The notes: generated from the letters alone by a model not told the origin. Counted from the stretch's first letter, positions 21,538 to 33,019 are shown. The stretch: DNA of 64,000 bases from Lumnitzera littorea (GCA_024138015.1 JAMXBB010000006.1:72197752-72261751); one strand, 5' to 3'. Translations and numbers: made by a program.

Positions 21538-21657
21538 AAAGGACTCTTCAAAATCAAAATTCATTTTTGTTCAAAGTCGAACAAATTTTCTTGCTTTCTC
21601 ATCTTCACTCTCAGGTTCTTCAACTTCTATGATACCATTCTTCATAACCATTTAGGC
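21538..21657 (+). other. Region upstream of the TE-C antisense gene
   Basis: About 120 bases between TE-D and the first ATG of the plus-strand gene. If that gene had its own promoter, most of it would now lie at 13585-13947, separated by the insertion of TE-D. No clear TATA box is seen here. Confidence 0.35.
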
Positions 21658-22653
21658 ATGGTTCGCAACATCATCCATCGACTTGTTCTCTCCGATTTCG
21701 AAGCAACAAAAACTAAGACCACTTCTCCCCCCCAAATAAGGAGCAAGGCGGCATGCTCTTCTAGTAGCTCGACCGATAGTATTGAGGAAAGGTGGGATAA
21801 ACTCACCCAAATAATTGCTCTTACTAAGGATAATTATCCTAAGGACAAAGAAGGGAGATTCTCAACGAAATATTTGAATAACAACATAGCCTACTTCTGT
21901 GACTCTCTAAATAGAACTACCAGTTCTACTGATACAGTTCTCGTCATGAAATATAACTGATACTAGCAAGATCTTCCTGGAACATAGAATTTGAGGAGGC
22001 TGAGAAAGGAGGAGAGGTTATGTTTTCCAAGGGAGTGCGAATTCCATATATACTTGATATATTTAGATTTTAGGTTGTGCTTCCTTTTCTTGGCTTTTGT
22101 GAAGGGTTTCTTCAACTACTTTAGAGTCATATCGAGTATGTTCTTACCCAATACATACTAGCTTCTGGTGACTTTTGAGATAGTTTGTGAAGAAGTCGAA
22201 GTCAGGGCTATGCCTCAACTGTTTCAATTTTTCTTCATGATTAGGAGGTAACCTGATGAATGGTACTTTACCGCTACAAGGCATAGGCGGAAGTTCATGG
22301 ATGGGTTAAAGTCCGAGATCTACAAGTGGCATGACAAATTTGTATTGATAGTGTTTGATGAGGAGTTGGATTTCTGGACTCATTGGATTGAGCCAATCCA
22401 TACTAAAGATATAGATCTAATGCCGAATGATGTAGTAGCAACGAAGAAAATTCAAGAAAAGAGGAAGAACAAAATGTTCTTTTAGAACACCAATTGAATT
22501 ATATGGCGTTATGAAAGTGGAGACCCAATCTTTTTTGAAAAGAAGATATGCTAATGAGTTACCACCATGCTGAGTATAGCCACAAGAGAAAAGTCGTTCT
22601 CATGACTTGGAGGGGAGCATTGTCGCCTCTAAGCCTTGCTCGACACGAAGAAT

Positions 22654-22705
22654 GTAAATTTATTCTTTTCTCTTATTAATATTAACTTGTTTGCTCATGT
22701 TGCAG
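22654..22705 (+). other. Candidate intron 1 of the TE-C antisense gene
   Basis: GTAAATTT at the 5' end and a T-rich stretch to TGTTGCAG at the 3' end give a 52-base GT-AG intron. It is short, and the flanking exons are decayed, so frame restoration is only suggestive. Confidence 0.4.
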
Positions 22706-23398
22706 ATATGGGCGCTAGTGAGATAAATCTTGCCAAGCTACTAGCCTAAGCTAAGGGACAAAATCAAAAGCTGACAAGAGGGTAACTACAACAACTACTA
22801 CAACTTGGTCTACTATTGTTAAGAAAACGGCAAAAGAAGACACATCTAAGCAGGCAGCAATACAAAAGAAGACCTCATGGCCATCCGCAAGCAAAAGGAG
22901 GGTAAGAGAACAATGCCGACTGAGGTCCCTTGTTCTATGGAGCCTCTGGTCGAAAATATTCAACCTTCTATCAAGCTAAGAAAGGTAAGTTGAGACAGCC
23001 AACTCGGTAGTGAGGTCGAGGATGCCACCGCTGTTGAGGGGTCATCGTTGGTACTAGAGGCAATGCCTAATGTTGATAAGAGATCAAGAAAGGAACTCAC
23101 CAACCAACCACTTACTAAAAGGTCAAATGGTTTAAACAAGAGGACGAAGGAGGCAATGTAATCTAAAGGTTTCGGCATCAGTAGCACCAAATTCGTCCCT
23201 AACAAGAAGGTTGGTAAGTATTTCGTCTCGTGTTGGAGCCAAAATGTTTTGGATACTGACTCAACCCTAGGCAACAAGACAAAATCTTTAGCCTTGATGG
23301 AAGGAATTATTTTTCCAAAGGATAAACAGAATGCCAAGAAGGACGTCAATAGGGTCAGCAGTTGCAATAAGGCCCATATCATGGCCAAGTTATATGAT

Positions 23399-23467
23399 GT
23401 GAGTATTTGTATTCATCTTTTTAATTGTTGAATTTACTTAGTTGTTGATACTTCTTTTCTTTTTTAG
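23399..23467 (+). other. Candidate intron 2 of the TE-C antisense gene
   Basis: GTGAGTATTTG after the AKLYD codons and a strong pyrimidine tract ending TTTTTTAG give a 69-base GT-AG intron. The next exon reads SSHILTTLD, in keeping with the family as I know it. Confidence 0.5.
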
Positions 23468-24483
23468 ATAAGTAGCCACATTTTGACGACTTTGGATTAG
23501 GCCAATAAGTAAACTAAGAAGGTAAGATCCATAGAAGTCTTCGTATATTTTGCCGAGTCATTTCCAATACTCATCATATTAAATATAATGCGTCCAAAGT
23601 CCAGACTACTATTGTTAAGAACACAAGGATAAGGGCCGAGATGGAGGCAAGAAAGCTCTAAGAAGACCTTGCTGCCGAAAGTTGGCACATACCCTTACTG
23701 CCAATGAAGTCTCGATCTTAACAGCCAAAATGGAAGAGCAGTACAAGGAGTTTGAAAGCCTAAAAAAGGAGCTACAAAAGAAGAAAGAAGAGTGTTAAGG
23801 GTTGGGCCGAACACTTTGCATGATGAGCAACAAGGAATACGAGCTCAGAATATAGATTAACGAGTTAGAGACCAACAACTCGAACTTACAAAGTCGTATT
23901 ATCAAATTGGAGGAGACTGAGGAGAGGACCATCAATTGAAGTAGCTCTCAACATAGTCACTCCTAGTCGATAGTATGAGAGACTTCCATGGAAGAAGTTG
24001 TTGGAGGGGGTCCAAGTAGCAAAAGAGAAGATTCTGAAGCTTCACCTTGATTATGATTGTAGACACCCAATTTTTACACTCCCCCCTTTTATTTTTCAAA
24101 TTAGGTTATACGGTCATAAATTAGGAAAAGTTTAAAAAATAGAAAATTAAAGAAAGCCTAAAAATAAATAAATAAATAAGAAAAAAAATGAAAAAATTTA
24201 GAAAAAAATAGGAATTTTAGAAAAATATAAAAAAAATAAGAAAATAGAAGAAAAAGCACAAAAAATAAGAAATTTAGAGGAAAAAAACAAAATAATAATA
24301 ATACAAAAAATAAGAAATTTTGAAAAATCACAAAAAAATTGAAAAAATAAAAGATTTTAGAAAATAATATTTTATTAGAATAGATTTGTAATTTTAATCT
24401 AGGTTTAGGAGTTAGGCCATTGAACCTGAGTTTAGATTTAAATCTAGCCCAGGTTGAACGAGTCCATATGTGCAAGGCACAGG

Positions 24484-24555
24484 ACAACAGCTTAACAGTT
24501 AAGGATATGGGTATAATATTAGCATTAAGCATGAGGTCTTGGGTTTGAAACTTAG
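24484..24555 (+). other. tRNA-like segment in solo LTR-2
   Basis: The LTR sense strand holds AGCTTAACAGTTAAGG (A-box-like) and, about 35 bases on, GGTTTGAAACT, which fits a B box with a decayed CpG. Its distance from the LTR start matches the tRNA-like segments of TE-B. Confidence 0.4.
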
Positions 24556-24639
24556 TAAAGGCAGGGAGACCTTTTTTCTTATTTTTTCAATCATATTAAG
24601 AACTATCGCGTATTAAGATTTGATTGCGCCACATGTCCT

Positions 24640-24770
24640 GACACGTGACATCTTCCTATTTGACAGCCTTGCTGACATGGTGCCACATGGCATCCACATG
24701 GTGTGCCATGTGTTACAAATGATATGCGATACGCCAGGGTGAGCTGGCACGACTGACATGGCGCTACGTC
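24640..24770. promoter_or_regulatory. G-box and CACATGG cluster in solo LTR-2
   Basis: CACGTG at 24642-24647 is followed by several CACATGG or CATGGTG words, including an inverted pair CACATGGCA / TGCCATGTG that can fold. These are E-box-like sites for plant bHLH or bZIP factors. TE-B has a related GCCACATGGTGCC at about 2429. Confidence 0.35.
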
Positions 24771-27129
24771 AACCCACTTTTCCCTCCCCTTCATTCTTTT
24801 TCCCTTCATTTTCCTCTCTTTCCTTATCTTTCCCTTCTCTTTCCCCCTCCTTCCTTCATTTTCCCTAAATTTCTAGCACCATCCTCTTCGGACCGCCCAC
24901 TTTAGCACGATTTTTGAACTCTTTTTTGTTGCAATTTCGCTAAATCAATGGCGAAATTGCAAACTAGACATAGCCTACTATGAATCAATATAGAAAACGC
25001 TTCCAAGTTCGGTCAATTACGCATTCAAATCGAGCTTTAAAGATTGGAAAAAAACTGAAAATTCGGCCATTCACATTAACTTCAATCTAAGCTTTCTTTT
25101 GTTGCTAGGTTGAAATTTAAGTATAAGTAGGGGCTTAGGGACGTCAATACACAGGAATAACCATTCACGAGCAACTCCTAACCCCTCTCTCTCTCTCTCA
25201 ACCATTTTCTCTCTCTAACCCATACTATCTCTCTTTGGCTCTCTCTCTCCACTCTAACCCAAGCCTAATCACCGCTACGCCCGAACTCCTCTTAACTTAG
25301 GCTCTCCAACCTAACCATCCTTAACCACTGTTGTGCCACCTAATAGCTCCACTAAGCTTGCTACCTTAACCCTAACTACCAAACCCTTTCTCCTTAAACT
25401 ACCACCAAACACCACCTTAGACACCAACCAACTACACAGCCGAATTCCCTACACTCCAAAACCTTTACCCTAACCAACCAAATACCCCCAACAACTCATA
25501 TGCAGCCATACCACCATCACTACCTACGGCACATTTTCGATCACCACCAAAACGATCACCCTAAGACTTGACATTTCTTCCACCCTCCCTAATCCCAATT
25601 AGAAACACACAAAAACCCCTTTCCAATAGCTATTGAAGAGAAAACTAAGATATGACCCAACTCGGAGGTTTGACCCGCAACCCGATCCAGTAGCTAACCC
25701 GATCCATATCCAATCCGACCCACGTTCCATTTCTGGTCCGAAACTTGTTTTTTCCTCTTCTTTTCTTTTCTTTTTTTTTTTTATTTTGTATTGTTATTAT
25801 TATTATTTATTTATTTTTTTTTATTTTGTTATTATTTCATCCATGTGAAACGTAGATGTAAAAATAAATAAAAGAAAGAAAAGAAAAAGAAGAAAGGAAA
25901 AGAAAAAAAAAAAGAAAAAAGAAAAGGGTAATTTTGTATTGTTTTATTTTACTAGTTTAATAAAAATAAATAGAATATAACAAGTAATAAATAAACTAGC
26001 GATAAATAAAAAAAAAATAAAATAAAATAAGAATAAGTATTTGTTTTATCACTTAGAAAAATTTAGTTTCTAAAAAGGATAAAAAATAAATCACTCGTTT
26101 TCAAATTAGGACTCTTTTAGATTTTTCAAAAATAAATAAATAAAATTTTCAATTTAGAACTTTCATTATTTGTTTAGATAAATCAAATTAAAAACGAAAA
26201 TGTGACATGTTTTCAAAATTAAAATCAATTTAATCCACTAAAGTTTTCATAAAAATAACTATATACGTCTGATCTCAAAGAACGAGTATGTAGGCGAGTA
26301 CGTAAGCACTTATAGGGCGATGATAAAAATGAAGAAAACCTAATTTTCCCTTTTCAGTTTAGATTATTTCATTTGTCCAATTATAATAGTTAAATTAAGT
26401 TTCATCTTATAAAATAAAAAAGGTGATATTTTTAATATTAATGTTAATTTTGGAAAATCAATGGTACCCACAAGGGTTTAAAAGTCCTAACCCTCGGATC
26501 TAACTTTTCTAGTTTTCAAAAAAGCCATTTTATAACTTGGTTTTTTAAATCGATAGACTAATAGCTAAGTTATAACCATTCCACCCAATTGGTTATAACT
26601 TAACCCCTTTTCCCGACTCCGATTGGGTGGCAACTCCAAATCTCTTTAAGTTGAAAAATGGTTTTCTTTAAACCTTAGTCGAGGGCTAGTATTAAATAGG
26701 TAAGGGTTTAATACTAATGGGCTTAGAGAAGACCTAATTTTATAAAAAGAACTGAGAGGGTGAAAAACCAAGCTTGACAATGATCTCTCCTGCCTCGACT
26801 TTGCCGATGTCGATGACCAAGTCAGCAGTGCTGACGAAGACGATGACGACAAGATAGGTGCTGAGATTGTTAATAAAGGCAATGATGAAGCTCATGCCGA
26901 GGATTTAGGGGAAGATGAAGAACGTCTATCAAAATTAATCCCCTATGAGTGAAAAGCGTAATCTAATGGCTCTAAGACTCCAAGTGTCGAGAAAGAAGCT
27001 TACTCGGAGAGAGCCCCAACCTCCGATCCAAAAATTACTTCTATTGATTCTGAGAGTAGGCTATAGGATTTGCTTTGTATTCTTTGTACCTTGCGTTCTC
27101 TCATGTGACTGTTCAAATGAGATATCTTT

Positions 27130-27660
27130 CATTTAATAGGCCTTATAGATTTCATCCTCTTTGTCCATCTAGATTTGCTTATAACCAGAGAAAGCATCCA
27201 TAAAAGAAAGTAATGCATATCTAGCGGTTGCATCTACCATCTGATCAATTTTTAGTAGTGAGAAACAATCCTTGGGACAGGCCTTATTATGATTCATGAA
27301 GTTTACGTATATTCACCACTTGCCGTTAAACTTGTTAATTAGCACATAATTAGCTAGCCAAGTCAAATAAGACTCTTCTTGGATAAATCCTACCTTCAAT
27401 AACTTCTAGACATCTTCCTTTGGTGCAAAGTGCCTCTTCTTTTGTTGGACCACCTTCACATTTGGATCAATTTGGAGCTTGTGTACCATAACTTCTCTTG
27501 GGATACTCAGCATGTTTGAAGGAGACCATGTAAACACGTCAGCGTTATCTTGCAAGAAGTTAATTAAACTTTGACAAATATCTGCTGATAAGGGTTTCCT
27601 ATTTCTCATTGTTTTCCCAAGGTCACTCCTAAAGAAATTTCCTCAACATCACTCTCGACA
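27130..27660 (-). pseudogene. TE-C reverse transcriptase, N-terminal part
   Basis: The minus strand at 27609-27406 reads ADVFTWSPSNMLSIPREVM and VHKLQIDPNVKVVQQKKRHF, the entry into Tat-type RT. Further down, in other frames, WLANYVLINKFNGKW, NHNKACPKDCFSL and LLSFMDAFSGYKQI follow. The sequence ends at about 27130, before the catalytic DD motif: the rest of RT, RNase H and integrase are deleted and the end of the antisense gene follows directly. Confidence 0.8.
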
Positions 27661-27699
27661 CTATCTATGCCAATCAACTTGCCTTTTGGATAGGTTTCC

Positions 27700-28290
27700 A
27701 CCTAAAATACTTCATCTCATCTTAAGGCCCTCATATATAAGGACCTTACCATTTACTGGTCCCCTTAGCATACGTCGACTCTTGTGGAAGTAGGGAACTT
27801 GGCTTTAAGATGTGCAGTTGAAGGGACAATGCTAAATAAATGCTGATACACCTGTCCCATTATCATGTTGTGTGGAGACTAATATTTGACAACGAGAAAG
27901 TCCACTTTATCCTTTACAACATGCTCATCATCGCTGATTTGTATCAATAAAGAAATTACTTCAACTACTTAAATTGGTTGGTTATTGAAGGCATATAGAT
28001 CATACTTGTAAGATCATAGTTGTACCTTGATCTTGGGTCGCATTTGGTCAAACGTATGCTAAAAAATGATATTAGTTGAACTTCTTGTGTTAATAAGAAT
28101 CTTCTTGACTTTGAAGTTTGCAACTCTTGCACTGTTAACTAATGTATCATCATACGGCCTTTATATCCCCTCAAAGTCATCCTCCATGAAAGAAATTGTG
28201 TTATCGATCATGACCTTCTTGCCTTGGATGTTGCAGACTTAATTTTTGGTATTCGTCAAACTCAAAGAGCTTGATTGACTTATAGTAGGT
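27700..28290 (-). pseudogene. TE-C protease region
   Basis: Decayed aspartic protease of Tat type. Near 27800-27870 the minus strand reads VYQHLFSIVPSTAHLKAKFP, the region that follows the GRP motif in this lineage. The active-site end, at about 28150-28050, is too decayed to place the catalytic Asp. Confidence 0.6.
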
Positions 28291-28299
28291 CTACCAACA

Positions 28300-29440
28300 A
28301 TGGTGTTGATCACTCCGTTGGGTACTCTACTAGGATTTGCATCCCTTGTACCTCTCCTGGCCAAAGTTAGCTGAGTGTCATTCTCTTGTTCCTCACGTCT
28401 CCTCTAAGACAGTCTCTCAATATTTTCGGCATCATGTACTAGGAATTTTGCAAATGCCCATGTTGAATCGTATCTTCAATTGCACTCTTGAGCTATATGC
28501 ACTCATCTATGTTATGACCCTTATTGTGGTGGAAGTCATAGTACTTGTTGGAATTTCTCCTTTAGGGATTTTTTTGGCATCATGTGCTAGGAATTTTTAC
28601 AAATGCCCATATTGAATCGCATCTTCAATTGCACTCTTGAGCTATATGCACTCATCTATATTGTGACCCTTATTGTAGTGGAAGTCACAGTACTTGTTGG
28701 AATTTCTCATTCAGGGATTTTTTCTCATTCTTTTTGGCAACTGTAAAATGCCTCTCTACCCATGTACTTCCATCAATATGTTCGAAATTGGACAATTGAT
28801 GGGTGTGTAGGATGAAAATGTCAGAATTCTTGGTCTCTTTCTCTCGACATTTGAACTTTGATCATCATTTAAGCCAAGTCTATCCTTTGCACTTTTTCTC
28901 TTGTCATTTTTTCTCTCCTCTGTTCTAATTAGCCTCTCACCAAGCCTTTATGTTATCTTCCTAATGAATGTATGAGGTGGCTTTAGCCTTGAACTCAGCG
29001 AAAGTTTTTGACTTATTCTTTGCAAAAGACTTTAAAAAGTCTCCATGGGGCTTAACTCCATCGATCATAGCATTGAAGGCTACAATCATATCCAATTCTA
29101 GGATTTGAAACATCTTGGCCATTCTTTTTTAAAGTAAAAGTCGAGGGCCTTGTTGCAACCTTAACTTACTTTTTCTACAACTCAAGTAAATAAATTAAAT
29201 TATCGCTATTATCGGCATCATAATCGCCATGCTTATTGTTTTGATTTGGATGAATGCTATTGTAAAGGAGGTTAAGGATCTATTCACACTTTTTTTTTTA
29301 ACTCTGAGTTTTCCTTAGCCAAATCAAGGCATAATTGCTCAAGTCTAGCCAATCATTGCTCATCATTATGCCGACTCCCCCCTTTGTGGTGTTAGGAGGA
29401 AATGCCAGCACCTATACTATTGATCATTTTAGTTTTAACC
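28300..29440 (-). pseudogene. TE-C gag
   Basis: The minus strand starts with a charged coiled-coil-like region (LARLEQLCLDLAKENSEL, about 29350). The core at about 29100-28960 reads IVAFNAMIDGVKPHGDFLKS, then NKSKTFAEFKAKATSYIH. A C-terminal knuckle follows, CDFHYNKGHNIDEC, of the C-X2-H-X4-H-X4-C type seen in Tat gag. The knuckle block is duplicated in tandem. Stops are scattered throughout. Confidence 0.75.
28428..28722. repeat. 148-bp tandem duplication of the gag knuckle module
   Basis: GGCATCATGTACTAGG at 28428 recurs as GGCATCATGTGCTAGG at 28576, and the two copies stay closely alike through to about 28722. Each encodes one knuckle and the helix after it (LKSAIEDT). A period of 148 is not a multiple of three, so the two copies lie in different frames. 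Differences are few and mostly transitions, so the duplication is younger than the element. Confidence 0.85.
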
Positions 29441-29460
29441 ATGTGGGTGTGTTTAGGAAA

Positions 29461-29474
29461 AACATATGGAGCCA
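29461..29474 (-). other. TE-C primer binding site, degenerate
   Basis: The minus strand reads TGGCTCCATATGTT two bases from the LTR. It resembles the TGGCGCC-type site of Tat elements with several changes. Confidence 0.45.
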
Positions 29475-29476
29475 AA

Positions 29477-29923
29477 TGTTGTTAGTGAATTTTGGGGATT
29501 AGAAATATCCTATAAAGATAAGAAAAATATTTGGTACCGAAGCTAGTTCGGTACGGCCACTCTAATGCCTAAGTTAGTAAGTAGGAATGAGAAAGGTAAA
29601 GTCAAGAGGTTAGGAGTTATCCAATCTCTCTTACAGAGTTTCATTCTCATATTTATAGAAGATTTTCATATCTGAAGGAGTAGTTATCGGAATAATTATT
29701 GAGATACATAGAACTTGTTGATTAGACACTTTCCTTGAAATGTAGGAAGAGCAGATAGTTATGTAATATAACCGTACTTGTGATAACTGTTTGTGCCATA
29801 AACTAGAATTCAAATCAACAACGGATTTGTGTTACTTGGTGTAGCGTCGAGAATATAAATTACATGGCTTGTCAATAGCCAAATGTACAAGTAAGATGGG
29901 TAGATGAAAATTGACTATCAACA
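29477..29923 (-). repeat. TE-C 5' LTR
   Basis: Direct repeat of 13109-13584, with TG...CA ends and a TATA-like box at 29650-29658 (minus). Confidence 0.85.
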
Positions 29924-30065
29924 CATAGGGTCTAAGTTGTCTTGATGCATAAGTGATTACCCTATCTTTTTGCATCAATATATACCTTAAGATCCATCAG
30001 GTAAAGTCAACACTAGAGTTGTCACTAATCTTCTCTTGAGTTCTTGAAAACTTTCTTCACGTTAA
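29924..30065 (-). pseudogene. TE-A RNase H, N-terminal part
   Basis: The minus strand reads EESFQELKRRLVTTLVLTLP in one frame, then a decayed stretch, and VITYASRQLRPY before the TE-C junction. These are the first motifs of gypsy RNase H. The catalytic CDAS region is damaged. The upstream connection to RT is lost, with TE-E lying there. Confidence 0.8.
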
Positions 30066-30157
30066 TGTATACCTAAATGAACCAAAGGAGTTAGGCTTAA
30101 GCCTTAATGTTACTGATTTAGGCATTTGGCCTATTTCACTAAAAAATGCTATCAACA
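30066..30157 (-). repeat. TE-E 3' LTR, truncated
   Basis: Matches 33242-33334, for example GGAGTTAGGCTTAAGCC in both. The polypurine tract AAAGTGGGGGGGCAAA lies just inside on the minus strand (30158-30175). Confidence 0.8.
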
Positions 30158-33000
30158 TTTGCCCCCCCACTTTCTTTAGTGACAAAGTTAGTAAAGAGAG
30201 TATTTAAGGAGGTTGATTTTGTGAGATCTTTGAAAAAGCTTACATTCTAAGACTGAAGAAGCTAAAGTGCTTGAAGAAGCAAAGGCCTAAAGAGGCAAAG
30301 GTCAAGAGTAGTTGGAGCACTTGTAGATATTAGTATGTTGGAAAAGGCGAAGGCTTAATGAGGCTAAAGTGCTTGAAGAGGTAAGGGCTTAAAGAGGCTG
30401 ATGTGCTTGAAGAGGCTAGGAAAACATGTAGGTCATCCAAGCTGGGCATAACCTATGCTAAGTAGAGCCATAAGATAGGCTCATTAGCCTCTAGTCCATT
30501 AATGTATAAGAATGTAGGCTTATTCCCTCATCATCCATGCAAACTTTTGGACTTAAGAGTAGTTTACTCATCGTTACATAATGGTTTAGGGTTTTTGATT
30601 GGCTTGTCGCCTATTTATTAAACTGAGCCATTGAGTTTATACTAACATGTTGTCAATTGTGTATAGGACTTATAGCTATTGAGGAGTAACCCATTAGCAA
30701 CTTATATTTACATGGGCTTAAAGTGCAAGTCTCCATTCACCATTGTTAAGGTCATGTGATCCATAAAAGGCTATCCTATAGCACCATGCTGCACATGATT
30801 AGGCAAGTTACAACATTCATAAAGTGCTATGGGAGTCTGACAAATGGAGAATTTAGACTGGTCGTTTGACCATGGAACTTCAATTGCTTAGTCACAATGA
30901 TACTTAAACAAGGAGCTTGGCAGTTGGAATTTAGCAATGTGTGGAGCTTGGCATGTAAATTACTCGGCCATGGACTGCTAAGATATTTCAATCGTTGACT
31001 AAGTATTCAAGAGCTCAATAGTTGGGAACATGGAAGCTTGACGTACTTAGGATTTTTTTCTGTGCTTGTATTGAGCTTAACCATTGAAAAGCTCAAAATG
31101 CATAAGTTGGCAATTTGGTTGATCTACTTTTGTTATGAGTGAGCAATTTGATACACTGCTACTGTTCGATAATTAACTTAATCTAGTTCTACTGAATGGA
31201 GCTCAATTATGCTGCAGGAGCTTGGATCTCGACTAGGTTAAGGAAGCTTAACTTGGAGATGCCAAGCTTGGCGTGATGCTTCAATAAGCCTAAAAGACTT
31301 GGATTTAGTTTAAATATGAAATTCTTTAGGAAATTCAAACACTAATGTTACGGTGATGGAATCATTTGAATATCAATATGGATAAATCTCTTGTAGAAAC
31401 AGAGTTATCAATAGGTCTTCATGCTCAAGTATAGAGCTATGTAAAGCTATTTAACCTTCTCAACCAAAGGAGAAACCACCATAATTGAAGGCTTAGATCT
31501 ACTACTCATGTTAGATTTTTAATAACGTTGCATTCAACTCAGTTTAGAATTTGAATTACTTGAATTCCCTTTCCATCCATTTCTATTAATTGCCTACATT
31601 GAAGGTCAGATTAGCCCTACATACAAGGGTTTCTCAGCTTGATTGCTATAGTGAAGAGCATGATGACAAGGGCTCCTCAACTTTTGCTCAAGTTGTTAAC
31701 TTAGTCTACTTCATCAGAAGCAGATAGGAACTCGTGAATGCTACAACTCGACTTGGTCATGTACAAACTGTTATACGCCAAGAGCTCAGATATACAGCTT
31801 GGCATGGAGATGGGTCATTACATGGCATGGAGCTTAATGCCATAGCATTTCTTGGCTTTTGGACTATAGCTCGACATTATAGCTTAGTGTTCGCTACCTA
31901 TGACCCCAAACTTTAGGATCTTAATACCAAACTTAGTGTAGCAAAGCTCGATTCAATAACTTTCACAGTAGCTGTGGTTCCACTTTCACATAATCTTGTA
32001 GAGACGTGAAGCTTGGTGACTTCTTTTAGAATAATATTTGCATCGTGCTACTCGACATCTCGAATCATAATAGCATAAGGTCAAACACGTATACACTAGA
32101 GTGACACTTCATTGACCACATTTACTTATGATTGCTTGGCAAGCATAGAGGAGGGTAGTAGACTAAAGTGGGAATGATTTTGTTTCATTTTAACTTAGAA
32201 TCTCATTGGATACCCTTGTGGTGATAATCTTAAGCTCTAAAACACTTTGCCACCCATTACTTACATAATGATGGTTGACTTGGCTCCATTGTCTCTACAT
32301 ATAAGGCCTAATGGCAATTAAAACAACATGTGCTACCAAATAGAGTTCATAGCCAAACTAATGGCAAGTTGAAGGTGCAATTAATGTTTGTGAGTGTCGG
32401 TTCCTTCAAAACTCCAGGAGATATGCAGATAGAAACTATACATATAATTGCCTTTACTTCATCACTTTTCTTTCGTTTTCATTTTTATTCATAAAATTTG
32501 CAATATGCTTTTCTAGATACTAGATTAAGGAGTGAAAACTAAATTTAATTATTCAACATAATAAAATGTGGAACTGCATCTATTTAAGAATTTGTTCACA
32601 ATTCAAGACCAATATTTCTCAAATTTCTCGAAGTAGAACGTTACTTCAAACTATTATAAGTAAATGATTCCTCAAACGTATAAAAGCATGGCAGTCACTC
32701 ATAGTAATTTTCAACTTTCATGATGCAAATGGTCACATATTTACAAGAATTAAGGGTTTGCACTAAATATTGAAGATCATGGAAAATTTGAAAAAGAAAT
32801 AGTAGTATGAATTTAAAACAAGGAGAAAAGAAAGACTCAATAACCAATTATGAATAGATTTCAATAGATTTTAAAAATAAATGGAAAGAGTCAAGCATGG
32901 AAAACCGAATCTAGAAGAATCCATCAAAGGAAGAGTTATCTCCCTACACTCTTTTGGAGAATTGTTACTGATTAAGGTTGTATCTTGTTTTCCTCTTCAT
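30158..33000 (-). other. TE-E interior, no recognised coding region
   Basis: A polypurine tract opens the stretch. At about 30245-30420 short repeats of GAAGAGGC and AAAGTGCTTGAAGA words occur, a small variable 3' region like those of Tat elements. The word AGCTTGG recurs often at 30900-32000. Stops are frequent in all frames; nothing else is recognised. Confidence 0.55.
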
Positions 33001-33017
33001 TCCCATAGACGGATCCA
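33001..33017 (-). other. TE-E primer binding site
   Basis: TGGATCCGTCTATGGGA on the minus strand, two bases from the LTR edge, matches the TGGCGCCGTC-type site of Tat elements apart from a few changes. Confidence 0.6.
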
Positions 33018-33019
33018 AT

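Larger units (their letters stand above)
24058..26779 (+). mobile_element. Solo LTR-2, Ogre/Tat-like, 2.72 kb
   Basis: It begins TGTAGACACCC and ends AAGCTTGACA, with ATGAT on both sides (24053-24057 and 26780-26784). It is related to the TE-B LTRs: same start and end words, same length, a tRNA-like segment about 430 bases from the start, and the same hairpin (26612-26627) about 160 bases from the end. It also carries a G-box and CACATGG cluster (24640-24770), a short CT microsatellite (about 25186-25200) and long A/T-rich tracts (24165-24370, 25740-26100). A weak TATA-like word is at about 25121. It interrupts the antisense gene. Confidence 0.88.
21658..26952 (+). pseudogene. Antisense additional ORF of TE-C (Transposase_28-like, putative)
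   Basis: This gene runs opposite to gag-pol of its host. The first exon region (MVRNIIHRLVLSDFE) leads to a serine-rich part. Then come GVRIPYILDIF near 22035 and a block from about 22200 (QLFQFFFMIRR, DEWYFTATRHRRKFMDGL, KWHDKFVLIVFDEELDFW). These resemble the plant family called Transposase_28 or putative gypsy-type transposon protein. A charged, probably coiled-coil region follows, and an acidic tail (ADEDDDDKIGAE) ends at the stop at 26952. Two candidate introns (22654-22705, 23399-23467) improve the reading. Solo LTR-2 splits it before the acidic tail. Several stops remain. Such antisense ORFs downstream of pol are known from Tat elements; the function is unknown. Confidence 0.65.
13109..29923 (-). 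mobile_element. TE-C: Tat/Retand-like element with antisense gene, minus strand
   Basis: LTRs at 13109-13584 and 29477-29923 (about 476 and 447 bp) bound this element; both begin TGTTGTT and end ATCAACA in plus orientation. On the minus strand the order is 5' LTR, primer site, gag (about 29440-28300), protease (28290-27700) and the start of RT (27660-27130). The rest of pol is missing. Beyond the deletion lies a plus-strand gene (21658-26952), then the 3' untranslated region and a G-rich polypurine tract. The 5-base flanks are CTTGG and CATAG, a decayed duplication at best, yet removing the element rejoins TE-A RNase H in register. TE-D and solo LTR-2 are nested inside. Confidence 0.8.

Noticed and set aside
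22960..23388. A 142-codon minus-strand open frame
   Set aside because: It is the mirror of the antisense gene of TE-C in a region where the plus strand has the better motifs.
25633..25848. A plus-strand open frame in solo LTR-2
   Set aside because: It ends in an AT-rich run coding for aromatic residues and lies in LTR sequence. It has no conserved motif.
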